DNA of 64,000 nucleotides from Carallia brachiata (taxonomy: Eukaryota > Streptophyta > Magnoliopsida > Malpighiales > Rhizophoraceae). Below, in pieces: positions 37,371 through 49,466 of the stretch. The DNA lies in assembly GCA_021464245.1 (NCBI GenBank), contig JADCRB010000098.1, positions 1,674,001 through 1,738,000 of the forward strand, given 5' to 3'. The notes beneath the pieces were generated by a model, which did not search any database, was not told the origin of the DNA, and was given only the letters and a program-made list of their open reading frames with translations. How positions within the stretch are numbered: the first letter of the stretch is position 1; every line of letters starts with the position of its first letter. A program made the translations under genes and the position numbers.

Positions 37371-39270
37371 GTCTTGAGATGTGTATAGAAATAATGCAAT
37401 GTTAATGGTCCTGTACGACTCTTTCGTCTTGAGGATAATCTTTTCTGGAATATACCATATTGCCTTTTCTTTTTCTCTGTCTTTTTTTTTTTTTTTTGGA
37501 AGTTGATTTAGTCTTATGAGAAGTTTTGAATTGGATCAGCCCTGTCGACCATAAAGGATGTTTGTTTTATATTGAAGATTGGCAAATTTTGGAAGATTGA
37601 ATCTTCCCTTGATCAAAATAACTGGTATTTGGAGCTGGTCTCTCAATTCCCTTTTTTTTTTTTTTTTTTACTGTATTGTTGCCCCATGAATCTGTGTCGG
37701 GTGAAATTCGATTCTTGGAGTAAATGCTCCCCGATTTATTTGCCCAAGACCCCTCCCTGTGCGGTTTGTGTATTGATGTAATCGGGAATGTTTATCTGGC
37801 TAATTTTATGTTTGCTCTCTGTTGAATCATCATCTCAAAGGGCTTTATTTACGAATCAAAACTTCGTGCCAAATCTTCAAAACTACATGCTGTGCCTGTG
37901 CGATTCCTTGAGGACTCCTTGTATGGGAGCGTCCGATGGACAATCCCACGCGTGTATCCATTCTCATAACATGTTCCATCAAGGTCATAGCCAAGTAGCT
38001 GTAAACCCAGAGGAAACGGCACTCGGGCTCACCATCTGACCATGCCCCTCTTAGGTCAGGGGTTCAAGGGTTGGTAGTCACGGCATTAACAAAAACCAAG
38101 AATCCATTATAACGTACAATTGAAAGACGGGGAAATTCATGTGACTTGTGAGCGAATTTTACTTTTATATTATTTAGCTTGCGAATCAATTGCGAGGCAG
38201 AGGGAGAGGCTTTACTCATTGATATGGGTTTTCTCACGATACTGTACAAAAAACCGCTTGAAATATTCAAATTATAAGCTAGGCGAGGTACAAAATGGGA
38301 AAAACAAACTTCAGGGCATACAAGTATTGAAACGAAGTCTTTTACAGGTTGAAATAAGCACTTGCCGGATCTGATGTGTCTGATTTTAATGTCACATAAA
38401 ACCCTTGAATTATACAGGAGGCAAATAAAAACAAATCCCAGGTGACTTCACATGAGAGGACGCAAATGGAATCCAGGTATGGTTGAATGATGATGCTAGG
38501 CGAAAACATGCTTTTGTCCATCTAAAAGATTTTGTATTCGAGCCCCTGCGCGCAACGTATTGCTTAAACAAAATCAACTCCTCCAAAGAGAATAGGTTAT
38601 GGTTCCACATGTTGGCATAAGTTAAAAATCAACCATCGGCATGAAATTATGCAGAATGCAGTAATGGGCCGTTCAAAAAAATCCATGACAGGAGAATACA
38701 ATTGAGCTCAGTATGTTTCCACCAGCCCCAATTGTAGTTCCATACTTCCATATGATGCTAAGAGACGATTTTCCATATAATACTCATGCAAAAACGCATG
38801 CATCTATTGATAATCATCAGTCTCCATTTTATTGTACTTGGGTTTGAGAGTATCACTCCATAAATCACAAGATAGCACAAAAGCAAGTAAGTTTTGCAGT
38901 CATCCAAGTTAAGAATTTTTTTCCTAAATTTAGGTTCTAGAATTTAGGAAGTACAGGCTACCAAAGCCCTTGCTATGGACACAAGGTCATGTTCGTACAT
39001 AGAATTTGAATGGCTGAAAGCCAAATCAAATTAGGTGGTAAGCTGAAATTCAAAGAAGAAAATTTAATCAACTAAAAGCATCATCGATCCAGCAAATAAG
39101 CTGAAAATTTAAAGAAGAAAATTTAATCAACTAAAACCATCATCGATCCAGCAAATAAGTCTAATTCAGGCGGAAAGGATGCTCAATTCAGAAGGAAAAC
39201 TAACCTGAGGACAAGCATGGCCATGGTTAAAATAAGACAACCAGAATCCAAGATGGTACTGTAGAAGCAA
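37371..39270. other. 3' regions of two convergent genes, no other gene seen
   Basis: This lies between the end of the ATP synthase e gene and the end of RbfA. Small ORFs (37572-37781, 37788-38039, 38120-38374) have no similarity. A TGATAG-rich untranslated transcript is possible but not shown. Confidence 0.45.
39040..39156. repeat. Tandem repeat, two copies of about 58 bp, downstream of RbfA
   Basis: AAGCTGAAATTCAAAGAAGA begins copy 1 at 39040 and AAGCTGAAAATTTAAAGAAG begins copy 2 at 39098. Both continue AATTTAATCAACTAAAA and CATCATCGATCCAGCAAAT. It lies 115-230 bp past the RbfA stop codon, so probably in its 3' UTR. Confidence 0.85.
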
Positions 39271-40457
39271 CTAATTTACATAGATAATGTCTTCATCAGG
39301 GTCACCTCCATCGCCATCCGTATCACCCCGATGTGAGCCAGATGACTCATAGCGCTCATCTTCTTGACCTTCTGCAGTCCTTTTATCAGCTTTTATCTTA
39401 TCAAGTATTGCAATAACCTAAAAGAGACCACGAAGAATTACCAGTAAATATCATTGAACAAGCTTCCAAATGATGCCTGACCAGCTCAGCCCACAATACA
39501 TACAAACAACACAAATATACCACATGTACTAGCCATCAGAGTGGCAAGCAGAGGTGATCATTCTAACTAAAATTCAAGCGTCACCACTTCGTGCACGAAA
39601 ACTATTGCCAGTGGAGGTCAAAAAGTTATACCCAGAAATCACAAATTCCAAAATGACATGGTAAATTGAATTAGAATCATGATCTTCACAAAGAAGACAT
39701 AAAGTGAAAACGCATGTTCATCATAAGGGATGAAGGGAGTAAAATATATATTGTCATATTTAGGAGACAAAACTCGAGAATATTATAAGTCATGTTAGAT
39801 CTTTATATTTTATCAATATAAAACCTTATACTCTTTAATGTATTTGTTGAGTTTAATACCCTGCTGCCTCTCTCCATAGCCTCGTCTTCGATAAATCGTA
39901 TCTCAGGAGTGAGCCGAAGCTTCATTCGCTTTCCCAACTCGCTCCTAACATACTTAGCCTTCGACTTCAATCCGGCAATTGCAACTTCCCTTCCTCTCTC
40001 GTCCCCAAAAACCGATACATACACTTTCACCACCTGCAACCCAAATGCTTTACAATTAAATTACAACTTTCCAACAAATATTCTTCCAATTTTCATATCG
40101 TAAATACGGTGTCGTTCCGGGGAGAACGGAATTTACCTGCAAGTCGCCGGAGACCTCGACGTCGCTGATGGTGGTGAGAGAAGAGAGATAGCGATCGGCG
40201 CCGAGCGCGGCCTCCGGCAAGACGGCGTACTGCAAGATCTTGTCGGTCAAGAGCATGTCGGAGAGCTCTCTCTGGATCTGCTTCGCCACCATTTTCACTC
40301 TCCTCGGATTCGCCATGCATCTTATCGTCGGCCTCGACGAAGTTCTCCAGGATTGAATCGGGACCGTTGGTTTTAGGAATCGAATTGGTGGAGAGCTTTG
40401 GTGGCAGGTGAGAAGAGGATATTGTTGGTGAAGACGATGGAGGTGCACGTGGAGCAT
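39271..40457 (-). CDS. RBFA: Ribosome-binding factor A, plastid (RbfA)
   Basis: RbfA binds the small ribosomal subunit and helps mature 16S rRNA; the plant nuclear copy acts in plastids. Exons on the minus strand are 40457-40137 (107 codons), 40033-39860 (58 codons) and 39417-39271 (48 codons plus stop), giving 213 residues with all introns GT-AG. The first 48 residues are rich in His, Ser, Pro and Arg and end RPTIRC, a likely transit peptide. The RbfA domain then starts MANPRRVKMVAKQIQRELSD and includes ISDVEVSGDLQVVKVYVSVF and LGKRMKLRLTPEIRFIEDEA. The tail is acidic (GDTDGDGGDPDEDIIYVN), as in plant homologues. I chose the ATG at 40457 rather than 40571 because the extra upstream residues are a lysine-rich low-complexity string. 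The reading frame is intact. Confidence 0.9.
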
Positions 40458-40571
40458 TGCTGTACTCAATCCCGCCCTTTTGCCTTTCTGCTGCTCTTTG
40501 CTAGTGCTGCTCCTCTCTGCTTTTAGATATTTTCCTTTTTTTTTTTTTCGGAGATTTCTTATTTTCGCCAA

Positions 40572-43500
40572 TTTTTTTAATATAATTTATTTATAATATC
40601 ACATCTAATAATATGAAAATTTATTTAAATTAAAAAATAATAATGTAAATTTATATGTGATATAAAATAATTAAAAAATTATATTAAAAAATAAGTAAAA
40701 TAGTAAGGATATTTTTTATTTAATCTTTATAGATTTGGGTGAAAAAAAAATAGAGAGTTGACATCTTATCTTCTTGTCAAAAAAAAAAAAAAAAAAGTAG
40801 AGAGATACAAATAAAAACAAACCTACGCCTTAAAATTGGCACCACTTTAGACCTGAGATCTCTCAGATGAGGCGAGGATGAAGCTATTAATCCTTTCAAA
40901 TTGGGTTGTGCTATTTTTTGTTTTTTATTTTTTTTTATTTTTGCCTAACCTATATAGCTAAAAAAAATCCACTAAAAATATTTGGAAATGGTTGAAAGTT
41001 GAAACCAGACGCGTTCGAATCCTTTCTACTGTTTGGAACTGGGCTAGTGCAGATCCTATTTTATTTATTTATTTATTTTTGTCTATTTTATTCTTATGAA
41101 ATGATTTTCTTATAAATATTGACATACGATTTAGTCATATTGCAATCGTTTATATATTTTTGTAACGATAATTATATTTTTTACAGTAAAAATTTATACT
41201 TTATTTTTTTATTACAAAAATAAGTATATTGTTATAAAAAATATAACTGTAGTTATAATATAATTGAATTATATAATAAAAAGTGTATGTTCATGTAATA
41301 TGTAATATTGCTATTTATTGTTTTGATTTGTGATGATGCGTCAGGTCGCATAAGCCCAAAAAAGAGCCCTCGGTGAGTGAGAGCGGCACGTACTACTACG
41401 GAGGTCAGATATGGGCCTGAAGTACGCACCCCGAAGCCCAACCCAATATCAGCGTTTCACGAAGCGTGCACCAGACGGATGCCCCCCGTTTAAGGTCCGA
41501 ACCAAAGGCCCCCGTTTTCTTTTTTTTCCCAGAAATTGACCAATACAAAAAAAAAAATTTGTAAGGACGTCTTCAGAGGAATTCTCGGTTCAGAATATAC
41601 TGAGTGCCAAAAAGAAGAGGGGGTAGTGCGAATTGATGTTACTTGGAGATAAAGAGATGTGATGGATTCTATGAAATACATAAAGAGTTTGACTAAATAT
41701 AGCTTCACTGAGAAGTCTTGTCGCTAATACCTAGCCATCCGATTAGGTTACAATTATCCAAAGATTTAAGAGAAAATATTGTATGCCACCATTCAGTTTC
41801 CTTAGTCCAGGTTTAAGGTTTGAATTTTAAATCATAGTTCTTGTACACAAAAAAAAAAAAAAAAAAAAGAAAGAAAGTTTTGTGCCTCCAAAAGCTGGTT
41901 CTACCGAGAATAAATGACCATTAACTTGAAATGATATCTATTACTATTTATTCAGGCGATACCACTAGAGTGCGGTGGTCAATTCAATCTAGTAAATCAT
42001 GTTTCTGGCAAAACCATGTCCATGAGCATGTTCCCACAGCCTAATTACCGTTGATTGAGGCACCACAAAGTCCAAAAATTTGGGGCTATAAATTGAAAAA
42101 TCTTATCTTAAATTTAGTGGTCGCTATCACTCGTAATCTGTCTTCAAAGCATGGATTAGTAATTGGATTGATTAGAGGTGGGGGGTCCCGTTTAAAGCTG
42201 AGCACGGTGAGCATTAGTAGCCCCTACCAAAGCATCTTCAACAAATAATATAAGGCTCAAACAGTTAGCTAGAGTAGGACTAGGATGCGTGCTTTACTTT
42301 GGCCGTTTAGATTTCATGAGGGTAATAGATGTTGATGTGTTCCCCTACTCAAACACGTAATCTGCCTTACCTAACTTAATGTGTACTTCTTACTTGTTGC
42401 TGCTAAATTATGTGCCCCAACAACAGCGGAGGAGACGATAAATCGGTATGAATGGTTCTCCAGATGAAAGCTCACCATTGCATTGGAACTAGGCAAATTG
42501 GACCTTTTTCTCTGCAAAGGCAACTAGCGAGGGAACCTTCCAAGACATCACAAAACTATTCTAACTAATCTTCCAAAACTTTTTCTTCGAGAAATACTCT
42601 AATAATTAAAATTTAATATATCGTTTTAAAAATTTTGAGTTCAAATTTTGAGATGAGAAATAAGAGATATATAAAAGAGAAAAATTACAGTTATTATATA
42701 ACTCATAACTCAACAAAACTTTTAATAAAAAAAAAAAACAAAAATAATCTAAATCTTATCTTCCCAATTCAAGAGAAGTAATCAACTTTAAAACTTTGCC
42801 GGTCACAACAAATTGGTTTTACTCCAACCACCCCTCCAGCTGTTTAGTATAACCACCCATTTTATTTTCCCCTCAAATTTTAACGGGCTCTGAATTTGAA
42901 CCCAAAAATTTAGTTGGTTGCGTCAGGATCTCATGGATCACTTTCCAAATAACACCAAACATCTTCATCCAACTTTGGTGGTCAGCACTCATTTAAAACT
43001 ATTTTATACTAGCTGCATATCAAATATAGTTTCTTCTTCTTTTTTTTTTTTTTTAAATTAAGTGCATGAAATAAATTTTTTTTAAAACTCAATAAATAAT
43101 AATAAACTATGTACATCAAGATTAAAGAATTCGTAAGTAATCACATATCTGCAGTTTAATTTTAAGTTTGTAAGAGACGATTTTTCTCATTACTTCGGAG
43201 ACACCTTTCAATTAATCTACCACTTGGGGTATACTGTATGCAGTGACACGTACATATTTCATAGTGGGAAATTCGTGTCTAAAATGGTAATTATGAGGCG
43301 TTGGTGAACCGTATTGCTCAGATTTTACTATCCATTGACCCAACGTATAGATGCATACATGGTATCTTATCGTAATTTTATTTATTTAAGTAAAGTCCTT
43401 TAAAGTGCCCACTCTTACGTTTTTTTTTTTTTTTTTTTTTGCATTATTATGTAGTGGAGTTTTTTTATTGTATATTTGGATTGTGAGAAATTTACGAAAA

Positions 43501-43880
43501 AAAAATTAGATAAATAAAAAAAATGTGAGAAATAAAATGAGAATAAATATTGTAAAAAAATTATGAGAAAAAAATTATTTAAATAGATAAAAAAATATAA
43601 AAATTTTAAAAAAATAATGTAATTTTTGAATGGTAAAATTTTCTATAAATTATTTTCCTTTAAATTCTCATCAGAGCAAACAAAGCATTTAGTCTTAACA
43701 AGCACGCTGCCAAAGATAATACCAAAAAGGTACCGGTTGACCACAGGACACTGATTAGCTACCATATAGAAAAAGGACACTAATTCACTGTTTTGTTAAA
43801 AAAAAAAATTAATTCGGTGTTACTGGTTTACCCCTCACATGGCTTAGCTACAGGCGAAACAGCGTACACAATTTCGTAAT
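40572..43880. other. AT-rich intergenic DNA, no gene seen
   Basis: It contains a diverged relative of the 12162-12367 MITE interior at about 41110-41275 (TTTTGTAACGATAATTATAT). Small ORFs (41253-41441, 41490-41708, 42051-42248) are without similarity. Confidence 0.5.
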
Positions 43881-43886
43881 TGTCTC
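43881..43886 (+). promoter_or_regulatory. Candidate auxin response element
   Basis: TGTCTC, the classical ARF-binding element, lies 35 bp upstream of the TATA box of an auxin-responsive-type gene. A hexamer can occur by chance; the position makes it worth noting. Confidence 0.45.
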
Positions 43887-43920
43887 CAAATACGAGGGCA
43901 TTTACGCAACTCTATTACCT

Positions 43921-43928
43921 TATAAAGA
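43921..43928 (+). promoter_or_regulatory. TATA box of the SAUR gene
   Basis: TATAAAGA, 131-138 bp upstream of the ATG. It is followed by a CT-rich leader (43980-44040) typical of highly expressed plant genes. Confidence 0.7.
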
Positions 43929-44058
43929 TACACCAACTACTCTTCTCCATTCATCCTTTTAAAAAGATTCTCTCCACTGCCTCCGTCTCTCTCTCGCTCT
44001 TACTTTCTCACTCTCTCTCTCTCTCTTTTCCTTTGTTTTCTTTCATTTTCCTGGTAAA

Positions 44059-44478
44059 ATGTCCCAGTGCAATGGAATCCCTCACATTGTGAGAATCCGG
44101 CAGATGCTAAAACGGTGGCGTAGGAAATCCAGAGCGGCAGCATCGCGGGCGCCGCCCGATGTTCCTGCGGGACACGTGGCGGTCTGCGTTGGGGCCAGTT
44201 GCAGGAGGTTCATTGTGCGGGCGACGTACCTGAACCACCCAATCTTCAAGAGACTCCTCGTACAAGCCGAGGAAGAGTACGGTTTCAACAACAACGGACC
44301 TTTGGCCATCCCATGCGACGAGTCTGTCTTCGAAGAGATTCTCCGGGTCGTGTCCCGATCCGACTCGGGATACTCGGGTCGATTCTCCACCCTTGACGAG
44401 TTCCAGAGATGCGGCCACGTGGGCATGAGGTCTAATCTGGAGTTTTTAGGCGAATCAGGGCCGTTGCTTCGCAGTTAG
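44059..44478 (+). CDS. SAUR: SAUR family auxin-responsive protein
   Basis: SAUR proteins are short, intronless and auxin-induced. Many promote cell expansion by inhibiting PP2C.D phosphatases and so activating the plasma-membrane H+-ATPase. The single exon encodes 139 residues. A basic N-terminus (MLKRWRRKSRAAAS) is followed by the SAUR core at about residues 32-85: DVPAGHVAVCVGASCRRFIV, ATYLNHPIFKRLLVQAEEEY, GFNNNGPLAIPCDESVFEEI. A C-terminal extension runs to GESGPLLRS. The longer N- and C-terminal parts put it with the SAUR71/SAUR50-like group rather than the compact SAUR19-24 group. Position, TATA box and a TGTCTC element upstream fit regulation by auxin. The reading frame is intact. Confidence 0.93.
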   Translation: MSQCNGIPHIVRIRQMLKRWRRKSRAAASRAPPDVPAGHVAVCVGASCRRFIVRATYLNHPIFKRLLVQAEEEYGFNNNGPLAIPCDESVFEEILRVVSRSDSGYSGRFSTLDEFQRCGHVGMRSNLEFLGESGPLLRS

Positions 44479-47400
44479 CCCGCTCTGGGAAAAAGATGAT
44501 GCTGGGTTGACTCCCTGAGTGAGTTGCCCGTCTGATTGGGCTAACTGTGATGTTTACTATACTTTATTAGGTATTGGAGTTTTTTTTTTTTTTTTTTTTC
44601 TGTTATTTTATTCTAGATTTTGAATTTTTGATCATACCCAAGTGATTAGGCTTGGGACTTGGTATTTTAAATCTGGGAGACGGCAAAATGGTTTTGTTTT
44701 AGATTATAACCAGCGAGTCATCCTATCTTGTAAATTAAGACTCCCATATTTGAAGGATTTTGCAAATATATTTCAAGATTTGTATTGATCCATTGCTTGA
44801 TCTGTTTATAAAGGAAGAAAATTTATCTGTAAAATGTTTATTGGGTCCAAAAAAAATTGCTGTTTATTTCCCATTTGTTGGGTTCAGGATTTTTTAACTG
44901 AATCATCCCAATATTTTCGCGTCAAAATGAAAATTAAATTAAATTTATGGTCCATGCTGCCAAACAAGTAAACTAATAATAATAATAATAATAAAATGAT
45001 GGCGTCGGTGTTCTACCCTCTTTCCATTTTTTTTCTTTTTTTGGGTCATCAAGTTTGTTTGCGATCGTAAGAAGTTGAATAAACGAAATTACTCTTGTAA
45101 AATCTGATTAATTTAACGATCCAATAGAGAGCTAGTCCCGTAGTTTTATTTTCCAAATTAATCCATTAATTTTTTTTTATATAAACGTAGAAAAATTGCA
45201 AAAGATTCTAATTATTTTATCGTAAACTTTTGAAATTCAACATTCGATATTTGTTGGTATGAGGGAGTAGCCAGTTTCATTTCATCCTCATGTAGTTGTT
45301 AACTTTAAGCATTGAAGATAAGATCTTTGTTTACATCCACGGAAGAAAAGTAAGAAAGAGTGCGGCGTATAGTCTTCTTTGCCAGGCACTAATCATTTCA
45401 AGTTGCAGCCGCCAATTGCTATCATGGTACCTTGGTCCCTCCATCCATGGCTGATTGGCTAGCGACCCATCACAAGTTCGGCACCAATTGAGCCGTTTTT
45501 TTCTATATACACGGCAGCATGCATGTACTTCGATCAATCGATGTTAAGATTACATGTCAATGTAATTGATTTTTTCTTATGACGAGAAATCTTTTTCTTA
45601 AATACTACATAATCGTAATTAATTACTTGAAACATATATAAAATATGTAATGTAGTTAAAAAAAATTTAAACTGAAGACCATAAATATAGCCCAACATTA
45701 TGAGTGAAGTTAACCATTACCACTAAATTAATCATGGCTAGTTATATAATGGAATCTTAAGCCATGGCAATCCATACCTGTAACTAACGGGACAAATAAA
45801 ACCAATGGCAGCATCTTGCCCAGTACGTGCTGTTCTAGCCTGCAATTGGATTTGTAAATTAACTTTTCCAAGCCGAAATTAACGCAACAAAAGTTCTACA
45901 ATAGTATGAAGTGATCACGAGAAGGGGTACGAATAATTGCTACAAAATTGTGCAATAAGTGACCCAAGAATTCCAGATTTAAGCTTAAGCAGTACTTAAC
46001 CACATAATATACATAGATTAACTAAAACGACAAGCTTGTCTTTAAAGATAGAGAACAATAATTGGGGTCAATAAGTTGCGTGATGTTGTCTGAATCCATG
46101 AAAGTAACAAACCGCGAAGGACTAATGATTCATTACACTAACAAGTAATAAAAAAATCAAAAAATTTTAATTTAACTCACTTTTTTTAATGAATATAATT
46201 TATTAATAATCTTATACCACATAATAAATGAAATTTATTTAAAATAAAAAGATAATAAAATCAGTTTATGTTAACTAAAATTATAAATGAATTATACTAA
46301 AAAAATAATAAAAACAACAAACAGCTAAAAATTAAGAGCTTTCACACATGAATTTGTTCAACGATTGACTACAATTTTTTTAATATACAAATTAACTACT
46401 ATAGGCTTATCGGACTAATCTGTTTCTTTAACTCTGTCAAAAATATGTTATTTAAACCAGAATTAAGAGTTTTATTCTCAGATTGAAAAATCGAACATGA
46501 AGCCTTGAAAATAAACCAACGTAGTAAACTAAATCAATTATTGAGGCAGGAAAATTCACGTAGAAAGGAATGTCCCACAGGGTCACAGACGTCTAAACAA
46601 ATGTAGTTGTCGAAAATGGATGACAGGTATAGCTTGCCTTTGTCATTTTAATATTGTTTTCTAAATGTGTACGATGTTATTGCATGTTTGTGTCGTTGCT
46701 CGAGCATGATCATATCAACAACAATAGAAGGACGACATAGTGGGTAGCTTTTGGTACGCAAACAAGAGGGTCAGCCCAAAGAGTTTTGGTAGTTTGATCA
46801 CGACAGCATGCAAGTTGAGATTATTAGTTCCATAACACTGTGATTGGATTGCGTTAGATTTGTGTTCAGTCTTAATTTATATTAATGTAATGATTTTTTA
46901 CGTTTAAAACAAAAAAATTATGTTTGAATTGAAAATAAAGTATGAAAAAAAAATTGTGAAAAAAAATAACAAAAAAGGGTGATTTTTTAAATAATTGTTT
47001 GGATAAATGATAAATGAATGAAAAAGAAAAGGTTTAAAAGTAATTTTTTGTTTGGATATGTATAGGAAGTAGAGAGATTTAATTTTTGTTTAAAAAATAA
47101 TATTTACACTCCTCTTTTTTACACTTTAAAATCATTCTTGAATTGAGGGCAATTAAGTAATTAAACAAGTAAATTATTATTTGGTCAACTTTTCAACGTT
47201 ATCAAATTTTTTGTGTTTCCTATTAGACTTTTCTTCCAATTCTTTCTCCGAACACATTTTCCACTACTTTTCTTTATCCTGTTTTCTTTCACGCCATTTT
47301 CACCCCGAACCAAGCGCACGGTAAATCTCTTTGACACGATAACGTAAGCTGTGCGTAGTTTAGTATGCCCCAAAAGACCATGCATCGGCGAGAATCTTCT

Positions 47401-47769
47401 AGAAAACCACCCTCACTAACTTCGTCGTTCACACTTGAAATTATTCCACGTATTATATAGTATTAATATATAGCTCACTTTTTAAAAAATAAAAATAAAC
47501 ATAATTTATTTAATAATATTTGAGAATTTATTTATTTTTTTATTAAATGACATTTATCTATTTAATATTACATATCACTGTATACTTATATCTTAATAAA
47601 ATTATGCTCCATAAAATTTTTCTTATGGTAATTGAGAAATATTATTGTGGTTAAAAATTTGTAATTCCGTATAAAATATTTCACGAAAACTGAAAGGAGA
47701 GAAAATTTTGAAGACATGAAAGCAATTGCTCTGTTTTTTTTTTTTTTAATCACTATGCATAAGAACGGG
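44479..47769. other. AT-rich intergenic DNA, no gene seen
   Basis: The first few hundred bases are SAUR 3' UTR. A (AAT)n microsatellite lies at about 44973-44994. No ORF with recognisable similarity; 45331-45537 minus is unsupported. Confidence 0.5.
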
Positions 47770-48244
47770 ATCAACACCACTTTCGTCTTTAGTTTTTTAG
47801 AATTTTTTTTAATTTAGACCTATATCGTTTCTTATTTTTATTTTAATCCTATAATTATGATTTGAGCTGTACTTAAATCTTACATAGATGAAATTATTGG
47901 TTAAAATATAAAAATACGTATCTAATGACTTTCACATATTACTAGAATAACCTCTACAGTTTTAAATTTTTATATTTTTTTTCTTTAATTCGTAAATTTG
48001 TGTTACTACACAACCTCTCTTCAGCTTGTGACAATTGGTAATTTATTATATTGATGATCTTGCAAGCATATAAACAAAGTATTCACAAATTTTCTCAAAT
48101 TATTTATGTATTTTAATATTTTGACTAATAATTTTATCTACATAAGACTTATTTGTAGTTAAAATTAAAAATAAATAAAATAATATAAAATTAGATTTAA
48201 AAAATTTTAAAAAATATAAAACTAAAATAATGTTAGTCCGCATA
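47770..48244. mobile_element. MULE-like long-TIR element, diverged copy
   Basis: The left arm reads TTAGTTTTTTAGAATTTTTT, then TTTTAATCCTATAATTATGA and CTTAAATCTTACATAGATGA. The inverse of the right arm reads TTAGTTTTATATTTTTTAAA, then TAAGTCTTATGTAGATAAAA. These follow the order of blocks in the TIR of 26949-27842. The exact ends and target duplication are not clear. No coding content. Confidence 0.5.
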
Positions 48245-49466
48245 AGAACAAGTTCACATAATATGCATAAGAATTTAGAACTTTGGAGGCGGACGAATTC
48301 ATTCAATCATGTGATGGGACTTATGATTGAACCGTAACTCCATCACGAAGATTATTTCTTCTTTACGGAACTAAATACAGGTGCCAGTCTGCCACTTTTC
48401 AAATTTCCGAAAAACTTTTTGACTGTTTTTAGGAGGTTCTTTGGCGACTTTAACACTATGATATGATTGATAAATTATATAATAGTGATAAAAAATAAAA
48501 AAATTATATAATATAAATAATTAATTATTAAAAAAATTAATAATTATTTATACGAATTGTATAATTTTTTTGATATATCGTATAATTTTTTTTAAATTTT
48601 TTCGTTGTGTCATATAATTTATTTATTATATTATATAATAATAATTACAAAATAACTATTTAACAGAAAATCATATAATAATGGTTTTTAACTTTTATAT
48701 CCAATAAATAGTTGTGTCAGCGTGTAAAACAATATATTTTTTATAAATTCACATCGGACACACGGAAAAACAGACCTGTAAATATACACCAACTAAAAAC
48801 CATGCAGAGAATTTTTTTTGTCATAAAATTGAAAAAAAAATTATAGTACTTTATAATTTCGTTTGAAAAAATTGTACAAGTCGCACAACAAAGTAAAAAG
48901 ACTGCACATGCGTAATAATAACCTTGATGTAGTTCTAGTTTTGGATCATAAATATCAAAGAAATTATTTGATTGGGCCAAGCATACGGATCAGTCTTTTA
49001 CGGTATTTTACCTTTTTTCGCAAGTGCTTTAGCGACACATGATAGATGAACTAGTCTTGATTTCTGATGCGATGGGAACTAATCCATACGACAATTTACC
49101 CGTGGGGACCCGGCGGGGGAAGGTCTTTGATCTCACTTAGTGAGGAATATGATGTGAGAGATAAATGAAGTTAAAAAATAAAGGAATTATTTTGTTCTAT
49201 ATTTTTCATGTATTTTGTGTCTAGCATGTGTTTTTTCAATGTTGCCGCATCTCAAGAATCGATGGTAAGTGCAAACTTCAAACTTGAATTGGGCTAATTA
49301 CCATTCTAATTTTCAATTTGCCGTTTGGTTCGTTGCTTGTTTCGGGACTGTACTAGAAAAGAACCGGGCCTTTGCACTTTTTGGGCCGTTGGGTATGACA
49401 AGATCAGTACAATAACAGAATGTAGAGTGGAGCATGATTGCAGTAATAGCATGCATCAAATCTGTA
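48245..49466. other. AT-rich intergenic DNA, no gene seen
   Basis: Short ORFs only (48741-48980 minus, 49313-49543 minus). Nothing recognised. Confidence 0.5.

Noticed and set aside
38040..38090. Possible tRNA T-arm (GGGGTTCAAGGGTT)
   Set aside because: No clover-leaf could be drawn from the flanking bases.
44082..44426. Long minus-strand ORFs opposite the first SAUR
   Set aside because: Antisense shadows of a GC-rich coding sequence.
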